Below, piece after piece: positions 17,719 through 26,399 of a DNA stretch of 64,000 nucleotides. Position 1 is the first letter of the stretch, and each line of letters opens with the position of its first letter. The stretch is from Thalassobellus sp050294475 (GTDB lineage: Bacteria; Bacteroidota; Bacteroidia; Flavobacteriales; Flavobacteriaceae): the NCBI GenBank assembly GCA_050294475.1, contig JBNKOE010000012.1:62001-126000 (forward strand), given 5' to 3'. The notes beneath the pieces are model-generated. The model was given only the letters and a program-made list of their open reading frames with translations. It did no database searches and was not told the DNA's origin. The translations under genes and the position numbers were made by a program.

Positions 17719-18390
17719 ATGAAGCAATATTCAATCTTTTTAACTCTACTATTTTTTAGCATTGCTAACCTTTTAAATGCTCAAGAAGAATCTAATAGCG
17801 ACTACATTGAATTTAACGACCGAAAAAACACAGTACACGGTGTGTATGTTGGGTTAGGAATTTATACAGGTAAAATACATAGAGCTGATACCTATTCAGC
17901 CGATTTAAAAATTGCATATGTAGCAAATCAACAATTTGAAGTTGGTTTTGTAGGAGTTGGTTTTTATTCCGATTTAAATAAGCGCGGATTAGATTTTAAT
18001 AATAGAGATTTAATTGGTGTCTATGGCGGACTACATTTTGAGCCTATACTATTCGGAAAATCGTTATTAAGCGTGTCTTTTCCTGTACTTATAGGTGGTG
18101 GTGGTATTACTTTACTAGATGAAAATAACATAGAAGATGTTGAAATACAAGATGATGAATGGCAAGCTGTTTTTGTTTTAGAACCTGGAGTTAAAATACT
18201 ATTTAACATTTCAAGATACGTACAAATTGAAGCAGGTATTAAACATCGTTTTTCTAGTAAAATAGACTTAAATCCTGACTATAATATTGATAATATTAAT
18301 GGGTTTTCGGCTGGTTTAGGTATTAAAATTGGTGTTTTTAATATGGGAAGAAACCGTTATAAAAAAAATATAAATGATGAAGAAAACTAA
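17719..18390 (+). CDS. Outer membrane beta-barrel-like protein
   Basis: A 223-aa protein with a signal peptide (about 1-21, ending LNAQ). Its alternating hydrophobic strands (VHGVYVGLGIYTG, DLIGVYGGLHFEP, YVQIEAGIKHRFSS, GFSAGLGIKIGVF) fit a small outer membrane beta-barrel. It has no enzymatic motif. It follows the DUF4097 gene by 97 bp in the same direction. It could be the last outer membrane part of the sigma-controlled cluster. Confidence 0.65.
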   Translation: MKQYSIFLTLLFFSIANLLNAQEESNSDYIEFNDRKNTVHGVYVGLGIYTGKIHRADTYSADLKIAYVANQQFEVGFVGVGFYSDLNKRGLDFNNRDLIGVYGGLHFEPILFGKSLLSVSFPVLIGGGGITLLDENNIEDVEIQDDEWQAVFVLEPGVKILFNISRYVQIEAGIKHRFSSKIDLNPDYNIDNINGFSAGLGIKIGVFNMGRNRYKKNINDEEN

Positions 18391-18532
18391 AAAAGCAATT
18401 AATAAGATGAATACTAATCATGTTATTTCAAAAAACAACAAAGTATTTATAAAATCAAGATCTAATGAATGGTTTCCAATAAATTTTCAATGGATTCCAA
18501 TTGTAAAGCTTAATGAAACAATGAATCATTAA
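18374..18532 (+). CDS. Small basic protein, 52 aa, hypothetical
   Basis: An ATG at 18374 inside the last codons of the beta-barrel gene opens a frame of 52 codons ending in TAA at 18530. The overlap of 17 bp would allow translational coupling. The product starts MMKKTKKAINKMN and is Lys/Asn-rich, with an aromatic centre (SNEWFPINFQWIPI). It has no signal peptide, no membrane helix and no family that I recognise. Position in a run of same-strand genes argues for it; lack of any homology evidence argues for caution. Confidence 0.4.
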   Translation: MMKKTKKAINKMNTNHVISKNNKVFIKSRSNEWFPINFQWIPIVKLNETMNH

Positions 18533-18570
18533 AATAACATTTTATCAATCAAAAAAATCAATCAATCAAA

Positions 18571-19299
18571 ATGAAAACGAACAGACTTTTAATCCTTTTA
18601 GCCATTTTAGGGATAAGTTTAAACTCATGTAGTGTAGACACAATAAGAGTTTCTGCAAACGACACAATTACTTATAATAGCATTACTCCTTCTGATTATG
18701 ATGCTATTGAAATTTCAAACGGTTTCAATGCCTATATAACGTTCTCAGATACTGAAGAATCTATTGAAATTGAAACCAATGAAAATCTTCAAAATCTAGT
18801 TATTGCTGAAATTAGCAACAATACACTTACAGTAAAACTAAAAAACAATATACATATTAAAGGCTCAGCAACTTTAAATGTTTATATCACTACAAAATCA
18901 ATTACAGATTTTAAGGTAGCGGCAGATTCAAATATCTACTTAGAAAATGCTTTAGTTGAAGATGATGTGAAAATTAATGTTACTGCTGATAGTTTTTTCT
19001 CTGGAGAAGTAGATATAAATAACTTAGACCTTAAGCTAGCTGCAAATGCTAGAGTCGATTTGCATGGAAATATTACTCAATTAAATACAAATCTTTCGGC
19101 TGATGCCGAACTTTCTGATTATGATTTAGTTATTGAAGATTTAATAATAGACATGGTTGCTGATTGTAATGCGAATTTAACTGTTATCAATACCATTACT
19201 ATTGATGCAACTGCTAATTGTGTTTTAAAATATAAAGGAAATGCAGATATTATTCACCAGCATTTAACTGCCGATTCTAGAATTAAAAAAATAGATTAG
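18571..19299 (+). CDS. Head-GIN (DUF2807) domain lipoprotein
   Basis: A 242-aa lipoprotein with the modified Cys at about residue 20 (LNSCS). The body fits the head-GIN/DUF2807 domain: DYDAIEISNGFNAYIT followed by repeating beta-helix strands (SITDFKVAADSNIYLENA, LKLAANARVDLHGN, LSADAELSDYDL). The family is widespread in Bacteroidota and of unknown function. It lies at the end of the ECF sigma cluster and shares a beta-helical design with the DUF4097 protein. The stop overlaps the convergent EamA gene by 4 bp. Confidence 0.82.
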   Translation: MKTNRLLILLAILGISLNSCSVDTIRVSANDTITYNSITPSDYDAIEISNGFNAYITFSDTEESIEIETNENLQNLVIAEISNNTLTVKLKNNIHIKGSATLNVYITTKSITDFKVAADSNIYLENALVEDDVKINVTADSFFSGEVDINNLDLKLAANARVDLHGNITQLNTNLSADAELSDYDLVIEDLIIDMVADCNANLTVINTITIDATANCVLKYKGNADIIHQHLTADSRIKKID

Positions 19300-20141
19300 T
19301 TTTTAATTCGTCCCTTATACCAAACATTTAAAACCATACCTCCAATAATTAATGCAATTCCCAAGAGGTTCCAGAGCGTATAAATCTCATTAAATAACAA
19401 AACTCCAAATGAAGCTGTAAATACAACTTCTACATATTTTATAGGTGCTACCAAATTAGTGGTAGCACTTTGAAATGCTTTGGTCATAAATATTTGTCCA
19501 AAATATCCAAACACACCCAAGCTAGATAAAAACAACCACTCTGTACCTTTTGGAGTTACCCAATTACCTATTGAAAGTACACCACCAAGAACAGTAGCAA
19601 TTACCATGAAATAATTAACAATAACTACAGGATGTTCGCTCTTCCCTATTTTACTTATAATAACGTAAACTAAACCACTAAGAACAGAAGCTAAAAGAAC
19701 CAATATTAATCCGGTAGAATTTAGTTGAGTATCTAAGCCTTTTAAAACGAAAACACCAAAAAAGGAAATAATAAAAAACACCCATTGTAACGGTTTTATT
19801 TTTTCTTTTAATAACAAAATAGCAAAAATAGCTGCGAAAATTGGCGCTATATATCTTAAAGATACTGCTGTGCCTACAGATAAGTATTTAACCGACGTGA
19901 AAAACAATAACATAGAAGTTGCTCCTGTTATAGCACGTAAAACAAGCAATGTGCTTTTTTTAGCAATAATTGGAATTTTATTCTTTATTAAAAATCCGAA
20001 TGTAAAAAACAAAGAGCCTAAAGATCTAAAAAATACAATTTGATAAGAATTAACATCTTTAAGATATTTTACAGTAACATTCATACATGCAAATGCTAAA
20101 GTGCTAATGAGCATGTATTTAATAGCTTTTTTAGCGTCCAA
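19296..20141 (-). CDS. EamA/DMT-family transporter
   Basis: A 281-aa inner membrane protein of ten predicted helices made of two five-helix EamA repeats. The second repeat includes SGLVYVIISKIGKSEHPVVIVNY, broken by a helix boundary. Drug/metabolite transporters export amino acids, nucleotides or other small molecules; the substrate cannot be assigned. It overlaps the upstream EamA gene by 11 bp, so the two are co-transcribed and may work as a pair. Confidence 0.87.
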   Translation of the reverse strand: MDAKKAIKYMLISTLAFACMNVTVKYLKDVNSYQIVFFRSLGSLFFTFGFLIKNKIPIIAKKSTLLVLRAITGATSMLLFFTSVKYLSVGTAVSLRYIAPIFAAIFAILLLKEKIKPLQWVFFIISFFGVFVLKGLDTQLNSTGLILVLLASVLSGLVYVIISKIGKSEHPVVIVNYFMVIATVLGGVLSIGNWVTPKGTEWLFLSSLGVFGYFGQIFMTKAFQSATTNLVAPIKYVEVVFTASFGVLLFNEIYTLWNLLGIALIIGGMVLNVWYKGRIKN

Positions 20142-21045
20142 TACCTCTAGGTTTTATAACACGTTTAGAATTAATAAAATAAACGCCAGTTAATAATATA
20201 ATGGCTGCTATTATTGATTGTGTTGTAATTTGTTCTTTTAAAATCCACCACCCTAGAATTAAAGCTATAATGGGATTTACATAAGTAGATGTAGCTACTT
20301 TTTCAGGTGAAACAACTTGAAGTAAATAATTAAATGCTGTAAAAGCAATAATACTTCCAAATATAATAAGTGCTAACATAGACCATTGTACATCAGAACT
20401 CCATGTAGTTGGTAAAGACCAAGTTTCTCCAAAGCAAAAACTTGCAATAGCTAACATAGTACCACCTGTTAGCATTTGATAGCCCGTATTTACAAAATAG
20501 TTTGATGGGAGCTTTGCTTTGCCAACAAACAAGCTGCCATAAGCCCAACTTATCATACAAACAAAAATCATAATCATGCCTGTAATTTGACCTTCTTGAC
20601 TTATTAGTTCTTTTTGACTTACCAAAAGATAGATACCTATAAAACCTAAAATAACACCAATATATGACATGGTAGATATTTTTTTTGATTGAAGAATTCG
20701 CATTAAAACAAGAACCACTAAAGGTTGAGCAGATATTTCTAAAGCAGCAAAGCCACTATCAACATATTTAAGTGCCCAAACAACAATGCCGTTTCCAAAT
20801 GTTAAAAACAGAAAACCAGCAATAACTGTGTTTTTAAATTGATCTTTAGTAATTGAAATATCAACCTTTAGAATTTTTGCAATGATAAAAATTATAATAC
20901 CAGCAACAATAAAGCGTATTGACGCAAGTTTAAAAGGTGGCAATTCTGTAACTGCAATTTTATTAAGTAGATAAGTAGAACCCCAAATGACATATATCGC
21001 GAAAAAAGCTAATGCTATTGTAATTGTTTTTCGAGATACACCCAT
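20131..21045 (-). CDS. EamA/DMT-family transporter
   Basis: A 304-aa ten-helix DMT protein. The typical first-helix pattern IYVIWGSTYLLNKIAV is at about 18-33, and the second repeat has ISWAYGSLFVGKAKL and STYVNPIIALILGWW. It is the first gene of a two-gene transporter unit. It resembles the RhaT/YedA-like branch in its WGSTY motif, but the substrate is unknown. Confidence 0.87.
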   Translation of the reverse strand: MGVSRKTITIALAFFAIYVIWGSTYLLNKIAVTELPPFKLASIRFIVAGIIIFIIAKILKVDISITKDQFKNTVIAGFLFLTFGNGIVVWALKYVDSGFAALEISAQPLVVLVLMRILQSKKISTMSYIGVILGFIGIYLLVSQKELISQEGQITGMIMIFVCMISWAYGSLFVGKAKLPSNYFVNTGYQMLTGGTMLAIASFCFGETWSLPTTWSSDVQWSMLALIIFGSIIAFTAFNYLLQVVSPEKVATSTYVNPIIALILGWWILKEQITTQSIIAAIILLTGVYFINSKRVIKPRGIGR

Positions 21046-21089
21046 TTTAAAAATAAAGGCTTAATGAAATATGAGTACTTAAAGAAAAA

Positions 21090-21542
21090 TTAAATCTTTT
21101 TTACACGAACGGCATTCATTCCTTTTTGCCCACGTTCTAATTCATAAGTAACTTTGTCGTTTTCCTCAATTGGTTCAAGGATACCACTAACATGTACAAA
21201 ATATTTTTCTTGATTGATACTATCAATAATAAAACCGAATCCTTTAGAATGATCGAAAAAAGAAACCTTACCTTCTTTGTTTGTTGGCTCCTCTTCTTCT
21301 CTATCTTCTTTTTTAGGAATTCCTAACTCGATACTTTCAGCCTCAACTTTTTCACGCATTGATGGGTCTGGTGGCGTATCCGTTAAATTTCCATTAAAGT
21401 CTACATAAGCAAATTGAATACCTTGTGGATTTTCTTTAGCTTCTGCTCTGCGAGCCTCTTTCTTTTTTTGCTTTTCTTCTCTCTTTTTTAAGCGTTTTTT
21501 TTCTTTTTCTATTTTGTTAAATGTTACTTGTGATTTAGCCAT
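21090..21542 (-). CDS. Cold-shock-domain protein with basic N-terminal region
   Basis: A 150-aa protein. Residues 1-40 are almost all Lys, Arg and Glu (KKRLKKREEKQKKKEARR), probably a helical RNA-binding extension. Residues about 88-150 form a cold shock domain with RNP1 KGFGFI and RNP2 KYFVHVS. This layout (basic tail plus CSD) is common in Flavobacteria. The protein would bind single-stranded RNA and melt structure, much like CspA. It lies alone, upstream of the EamA pair on the same strand. Confidence 0.88.
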   Translation of the reverse strand: MAKSQVTFNKIEKEKKRLKKREEKQKKKEARRAEAKENPQGIQFAYVDFNGNLTDTPPDPSMREKVEAESIELGIPKKEDREEEEPTNKEGKVSFFDHSKGFGFIIDSINQEKYFVHVSGILEPIEENDKVTYELERGQKGMNAVRVKKI

Positions 21543-21638
21543 TGTTTACGTAAAAAGTGATTTTAAATTATTAGAACGTAAAGATACACCTTATTTTAAG
21601 GATGGAATAATATTATTTAAGCTAAATTACTAAGATTC

Positions 21639-23192
21639 TTATTCTTCTGGAGGATACCCAAAAATTTCTTCAAAAACTTCATCAAAATTTGAACGCAAAT
21701 AAGCATTTAATTTTTTTCTATAATCGCCTTTTAACCATTCAACAAAATTATAGGTACTTTTACTAATACATTTTGTATAGCGTTGTATTCTAAAGTCAAT
21801 ATCATCTCCTAACTTTTTAGCTAAAGCCAAGGCATCATAAACATCTTCACTGTTTTCAATACATATTTTGGCATGTTGAGCTATAGAACGCTCTAAAACT
21901 ACTTTTGATGATTCTCCGTTTCTAATAGAGTTTACGTATGTTTTTTGAATGTCGAAATAAACTTCTTTAGATTTTGCAAACTCAGCACGTAATTCGTCTG
22001 GCATTTCATATCTAAAATTGCTTTCTAATTCTTCATCACTTAAAATAGCATCTAAATAATAATTTGGTGATCTAAATATGCGTTGCCAATCTAAATCATC
22101 TCCCCAAGGTCCAAAACGATGAAAATTATTTCCTAAATCGAGTACACTAAATGTCTTTTTGTTTTCTAAAACACGTGAACCACGACCAATCATCTGATAA
22201 TAAAGTGTTAACGATTTTGTAGCTCTATTTAAAATGATACAATCTACTGTAGGTTCATCAAATCCTGTGGTTAAAATACTAACCGATGTTAATATGGCAT
22301 CTGGTGTTTTTTTAAACCATTTTAATATAAGTGCACGTTCTTTTTTTGTATTCGTATTATCTAAATGCGCTATAGGATAACCAGCTCTTTTAAAGGTATC
22401 ATATACGTGTAAAGACGTATTAATACCGTTATTAAATATCAATGTTTTCTTGCCTTTTGCACGCTCTTCATAAGCTTGCAATAGCTTAGAGAGCATATCG
22501 TTAGCTGTATATAAATCTTCAGAAGACTTTACAGTATAATCACCATTAGCACCAACAACTAAAGACGTTAAACCTACATTATATGAAAACATTTCAGCAC
22601 GTGCTAAAAATCCGTTTTCAATTAAAGATTCAATACTTTCTCCTACAATTAATTCATCATAATTATCGGTCATTGGTAGTTCCATACTAGAACTTAACGG
22701 TGTTGCAGTAACACCAAGAATAAATGACTGACTAAAGAATTTAAATAATTTAGTAAATGAGTTGTAGTGTGCTTCATCAATAATAACTAAACCAATATCA
22801 GAAATATCAAGCTTATTATCATTTAACCTATTATTTAAGGTTTCAACCATAGCTACAAAACAACTATAATCTGCTTGATCGCTTAAATCGGCTTTACTAT
22901 CAACTACTTTATTATGAACGCCAAACTCGGTAAGTACTTTAGAAGTTTGTTTACATAATTCTATACGGTGTGTCATTACCAACACCTTCTTTTTATGATT
23001 TTTAAGGTACTGTCTTACGATTTCAGAAAATATAACTGTTTTCCCACCTCCTGTTGGTAATTGATATAGTAAATGATAATCATCTGGAGATTCTTCAAAT
23101 GCAGTAAAAATTTTATCAATAGCTCCTTTTTGGTAACTATATAAATCTTTTCCTTCTTTTCTTTCTTCTAATTCGGTTTGCGAAATGGACAT
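21639..23192 (-). CDS. DEAD/DEAH-box helicase (superfamily 2, YejH/RadD-like)
   Basis: A 517-aa SF2 helicase with Walker A PTGGGKT (46-52), DEAH (139-142), TATP (162-165) and motif VI QMIGRGSR near residue 345. The C-terminal 120 residues are helical and unlike known accessory domains that I recognise. Resemblance to RadD/YejH-type DNA repair helicases is only by general motif layout. It has its own promoter 23 bp upstream. Confidence 0.83.
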   Translation of the reverse strand: MSISQTELEERKEGKDLYSYQKGAIDKIFTAFEESPDDYHLLYQLPTGGGKTVIFSEIVRQYLKNHKKKVLVMTHRIELCKQTSKVLTEFGVHNKVVDSKADLSDQADYSCFVAMVETLNNRLNDNKLDISDIGLVIIDEAHYNSFTKLFKFFSQSFILGVTATPLSSSMELPMTDNYDELIVGESIESLIENGFLARAEMFSYNVGLTSLVVGANGDYTVKSSEDLYTANDMLSKLLQAYEERAKGKKTLIFNNGINTSLHVYDTFKRAGYPIAHLDNTNTKKERALILKWFKKTPDAILTSVSILTTGFDEPTVDCIILNRATKSLTLYYQMIGRGSRVLENKKTFSVLDLGNNFHRFGPWGDDLDWQRIFRSPNYYLDAILSDEELESNFRYEMPDELRAEFAKSKEVYFDIQKTYVNSIRNGESSKVVLERSIAQHAKICIENSEDVYDALALAKKLGDDIDFRIQRYTKCISKSTYNFVEWLKGDYRKKLNAYLRSNFDEVFEEIFGYPPEE

Positions 23193-23214
23193 GTATCTTA
23201 ACTTTAGTAGCGTG

Positions 23215-23222
23215 CAAAAATA
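23215..23222 (-). promoter_or_regulatory. Putative -7 promoter element of the DEAH helicase
   Basis: The minus strand reads TATTTTTG, an exact TAnnTTTG match, 23 bp from the start codon at 23192. Confidence 0.5.
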
Positions 23223-23400
23223 ACATCTTTAAAGGGTTTTTAACGACTATTTTTCATTAAAATTTTGAAATGATTTAAACTAAACAGAAAATATTTATTA
23301 AATAGATTAATTTTAAAGAATTAATTTAAAACATAATTATTCTATATAATTAGGATTAAACTTATTTCTATTTTTAACTTTTATAATTATTTACTGAATT

Positions 23401-24414
23401 ATGCAAATTAACGACAAAACCGAAATTAAAGCGTATCAAGCTTCAGAACAACGTTATGATACCATGACTTACAAAAGAACAGGGAAAAGTGGTGTCCTTT
23501 TACCTGCTATTTCGTTGGGTTTATGGCACAATTTTGGATTTGTAGATAGCATTCAAAATGCGAGAGAAGTTTTGCGCTGCGCTTTCGATTTAGGGATTAC
23601 ACATTTAGACTTAGCAAATAATTATGGACCGCCTTATGGTTCTGCTGAAGAAAATTTTGGAACCATTTATAAAAAAGATTTTAAAAATTATAGAGACGAA
23701 TTATTCATAGCTTCTAAAGCTGGTTACGATATGTGGCCTGGACCTTATGGCAATTGGGGTTCGAGGAAATATTTAATATCAAGTCTAGACCAAAGTTTAA
23801 AGCGTATGGGACTTGATTATGTAGATGTTTTTTATCATCACAGACCAGATCCAGATACGCCTTTAGAAGAAACTATGGGAGCATTAGCAGATATTGTTCG
23901 CCAAGGAAAAGCCTTGTATGTTGGTATTTCTAATTATCAACCTAAAGAAACTCAAGAAGCCGCAGCTATTTTAAAACGTTTAAACACACCTTTTATACTG
24001 CACCAAGCACGGTATTCTATGTTCGATCGTTGGGTTGAAGATGGACTTTTAGATACACTCGAAGAAAATGGTGTAGGTTGTATTACGTTTTCTCCATTAG
24101 CACAGGGAATGCTGACAAATAAATATTTAAAAGGCATTCCAAAAGATTCTAGAGCTGCTAGAGATTTAACATTTTTGAATGTAGATACCGTAAATAGCAA
24201 TATTGAAAAAATTCAAAAATTAGCAACTATTGCTGAAGCACGCGGACAAAAATTATCGCAAATGGCTATTGCTTGGATTTTAAGACAACCGCAAGTAGCA
24301 TCTGTATTAATAGGTGCTAGTTCTGCTAATCAATTAAAAGAAAATGTAAAAGCTTTAGATAATTTAAGCTTTACTGATAAGGAATTGAAATTGATTGATA
24401 CTATAGTTTCATAA
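23401..24414 (+). CDS. Aldo/keto reductase, L-glyceraldehyde 3-phosphate reductase type
   Basis: A 337-aa TIM-barrel aldo/keto reductase. The catalytic residues of the family are visible: Asp and Tyr in DLANNYGPPYGSAEENFG, Lys in ASKAGYDMWPGPYG, and His in YHHRPD. The segments SLGLWHNFGF and ASLDQSLKRMG-like SSLDQSLKRMGLDYVD are very close to E. coli YghZ, which reduces L-glyceraldehyde 3-phosphate and methylglyoxal with NADPH. It probably detoxifies reactive aldehydes. It is monocistronic. A short hairpin (24403-24420) overlaps its stop codon. Confidence 0.88.
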   Translation: MQINDKTEIKAYQASEQRYDTMTYKRTGKSGVLLPAISLGLWHNFGFVDSIQNAREVLRCAFDLGITHLDLANNYGPPYGSAEENFGTIYKKDFKNYRDELFIASKAGYDMWPGPYGNWGSRKYLISSLDQSLKRMGLDYVDVFYHHRPDPDTPLEETMGALADIVRQGKALYVGISNYQPKETQEAAAILKRLNTPFILHQARYSMFDRWVEDGLLDTLEENGVGCITFSPLAQGMLTNKYLKGIPKDSRAARDLTFLNVDTVNSNIEKIQKLATIAEARGQKLSQMAIAWILRQPQVASVLIGASSANQLKENVKALDNLSFTDKELKLIDTIVS

Positions 24415-24420
24415 AACTAT

Positions 24421-25104
24421 CTATTCTTTCATAACAATAATAGTAGCTTTAACACCAGTTGCTAAATTCCATTGGTTAGCAGACACCAAATTTCCTGCAT
24501 CATCAACAACTCTAAACTCAGCTGTGTTAGGTCCAGATGAACCTTGATTTAAAGCCAAAAAATCTATTTTGTTGAATCCTGGTTGCAAATCTAATTTAAA
24601 ACCTTTAAAGCCACCTGTTAAAAATATTCTTGCCTGAACAACATCATCATTTACTAGTACCTGAATAATATCACCATCAACATATCCATGGTCTCGGCAT
24701 ACAACGTTTACAAATTCAGCTTTACTTTTAAAATCTCCTAAAAACTGGTCGGTAGTACTACCATTTCGTTGTTCTACCTCTTCTGGCGAAAGTTTTAAAT
24801 CTTCAATATTTTTACTTATTTGCTTTACATAAAGTTCACCTGGATTTTTAAAATCTTCCTCAGGAAACATTGAAAACTCTTTTTTAGGCAAATTTAAGTT
24901 GGTATAGACTTTTGGTTTGTTTAAAGCATTAAATTTATTATTGTTGCTAATTATAGGTTTCTGTGGTAATGGAAAATTAGCATCTGTAGAGTCTTTAGGG
25001 CTTTCTATAGCTGGTATAGAAATCGATTTTTTTCTACTATCTATTTGTGAAAAAGCAGATAGTGTGAAAGTCATGAATAAAATAAATGAAACGTAATACT
25101 TCAT
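24421..25104 (-). CDS. Conserved secreted protein of unknown function
   Basis: A 227-aa protein with a signal peptide (about 1-19, ending AFSQ). A low-complexity Pro/Asn/Lys segment (20-80) is followed by a beta-rich C-terminal domain of about 95 residues with VCRDHGYVDGDIIQVLVND and GFKGFKLDLQPGFNKIDFLALNQG. The C-terminal pattern looks like an immunoglobulin-like or carbohydrate-binding sandwich. I do not recognise a named family. The gene is alone, convergent with the aldo/keto reductase. Confidence 0.7.
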   Translation of the reverse strand: MKYYVSFILFMTFTLSAFSQIDSRKKSISIPAIESPKDSTDANFPLPQKPIISNNNKFNALNKPKVYTNLNLPKKEFSMFPEEDFKNPGELYVKQISKNIEDLKLSPEEVEQRNGSTTDQFLGDFKSKAEFVNVVCRDHGYVDGDIIQVLVNDDVVQARIFLTGGFKGFKLDLQPGFNKIDFLALNQGSSGPNTAEFRVVDDAGNLVSANQWNLATGVKATIIVMKE

Positions 25105-25382
25105 CAGTTAAACAAATTCTTTAATTATAAATGCTAGTATAATTATTTTCAAATATAAATGTTATGACGAAAATATCAACTATACATTAACTATTTAGGA
25201 AAATATTAATACAAATACTGTTCCTAAAATTAATTTTCTTTAAAAATATTTAATCATCAATCAAAAAAAAGTGAAAGCAATCAACAGAATATCTAAACAC
25301 TTAAACTCATTAATTAACTCACAGAATGTTATGGTATTGTTTTTGTGAACAACAATTCACATTAACATATAAAACTATAATT

Positions 25383-25940
25383 ATGAGACAATCAAGACAA
25401 ATGCCAGAAGTCAACGCAGGCTCTATGGCAGACATTGCATTTTTATTACTTATCTTCTTTTTAGTTACAGCAGCAATTCCAAAAGATAAAGGGATTAATA
25501 GAAAATTACCTGCTGAATGCCCGCCTGGAGTTACATGTGATAGTAAAATAAAAGAACATAATATTTTACGAATTGTTGTTAATTCTAAAAACCAAATAAT
25601 GGTTAATGAAACAATTATTGACATTAAAGAATTAAAAGATTTAACAAAACAGTTTTTAGACAATAATAAAGATGGAAGTTGTAATTATTGTAACGGAGAG
25701 CAGTCTGAAAATGCTTCTGATAATCCAACAAAAGCTGTAATTTCATTGCAAAATGATAGAAACACGAGCTACAATCAATTTATTGCAGTTCAAGACGAAT
25801 TAACTAAAGCGCTTTTTGAATTAAGAAAGGCTTACTCTAAAAAAACATATAATAAACTTCCAGAAGACTTAACAACAGATGAATTAAAAGAAGTTAAAAC
25901 AGCATACCCATTTATTTTATCGGAAGCAGATACTAAATAG
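25383..25940 (+). CDS. ExbD/TolR-family energy-transducing protein
   Basis: A 185-aa protein in the ExbD family. The start at 25383 gives the standard N-terminus (MRQSRQMPEVNAGSMADIAF); an open frame reaches back to 25326 but that extension is not ExbD-like. One membrane helix (about 17-33) carries the conserved Asp17. Normally ExbD works with ExbB to feed proton-motive energy to TonB systems, but no exbB or tonB lies nearby. The periplasmic part has four Cys (46, 52, 100, 103) in LPAECPPGVTC and CNYC, which suggests disulfides or metal binding. This is unusual for ExbD. Confidence 0.85.
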   Translation: MRQSRQMPEVNAGSMADIAFLLLIFFLVTAAIPKDKGINRKLPAECPPGVTCDSKIKEHNILRIVVNSKNQIMVNETIIDIKELKDLTKQFLDNNKDGSCNYCNGEQSENASDNPTKAVISLQNDRNTSYNQFIAVQDELTKALFELRKAYSKKTYNKLPEDLTTDELKEVKTAYPFILSEADTK

Positions 25941-25945
25941 TTGAA

Positions 25946-26347
25946 TTAATCACTCTTAGGAATACCGTATTCGATATGTACTTTTCTTCGTCCCCAAATT
26001 TTTGCTAATTTTACATCTTTACCCATATAAATATCAATACGGTTTTTCCAACGCGCATTCATTTTATCTTTTACAAAGTAAATACTATCAAAACCTTCAA
26101 TTTTCACAGGAGTATTATGCTTTAATCCTAATTTTAATAAATCTCTAGAAACTGCTATATAATTTAAGTCTGGTTTTAAACTATCTCCAAAAGCTGTGAT
26201 ATTAGGTTTAGCACTAGTTTGATATGATACGGAATTATATGCTGTAGCAATAACTTCTAACCGATTCCATGTATAGTCGTCTTCAAAAGAATTTTCAGCT
26301 TTTTTACAGCTAAATACAAGTAACAAAAAAATGAATAGAAACCTCAA
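25946..26347 (-). CDS. 3D-domain lipoprotein
   Basis: A 133-aa exported lipoprotein with the modified Cys at residue 14 (LVFSCKK). The remainder is a 3D domain: ATAYNS, then ITAFGDSLKPDLNYIAVSRD and FVKDKMNARWKNRIDIYMG, with its conserved Asp pattern. In MltA and Rpf-like proteins this domain helps cleave peptidoglycan. Alone it probably binds or remodels cell wall. It is convergent with exbD, with 5 bp between stops. Confidence 0.8.
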   Translation of the reverse strand: MRFLFIFLLLVFSCKKAENSFEDDYTWNRLEVIATAYNSVSYQTSAKPNITAFGDSLKPDLNYIAVSRDLLKLGLKHNTPVKIEGFDSIYFVKDKMNARWKNRIDIYMGKDVKLAKIWGRRKVHIEYGIPKSD

Positions 26348-26399
26348 AACATATTATTTAAAACAATGAAATATAATAATTTATTACTAAAACAGTAAA

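Noticed and set aside
24403..24420. Small hairpin ATAGTTT-CATA-AAACTAT at the end of the aldo/keto reductase gene
   Set aside because: The stem is short, AT-only apart from one pair, and has no clear T tract, so I do not call it a terminator.
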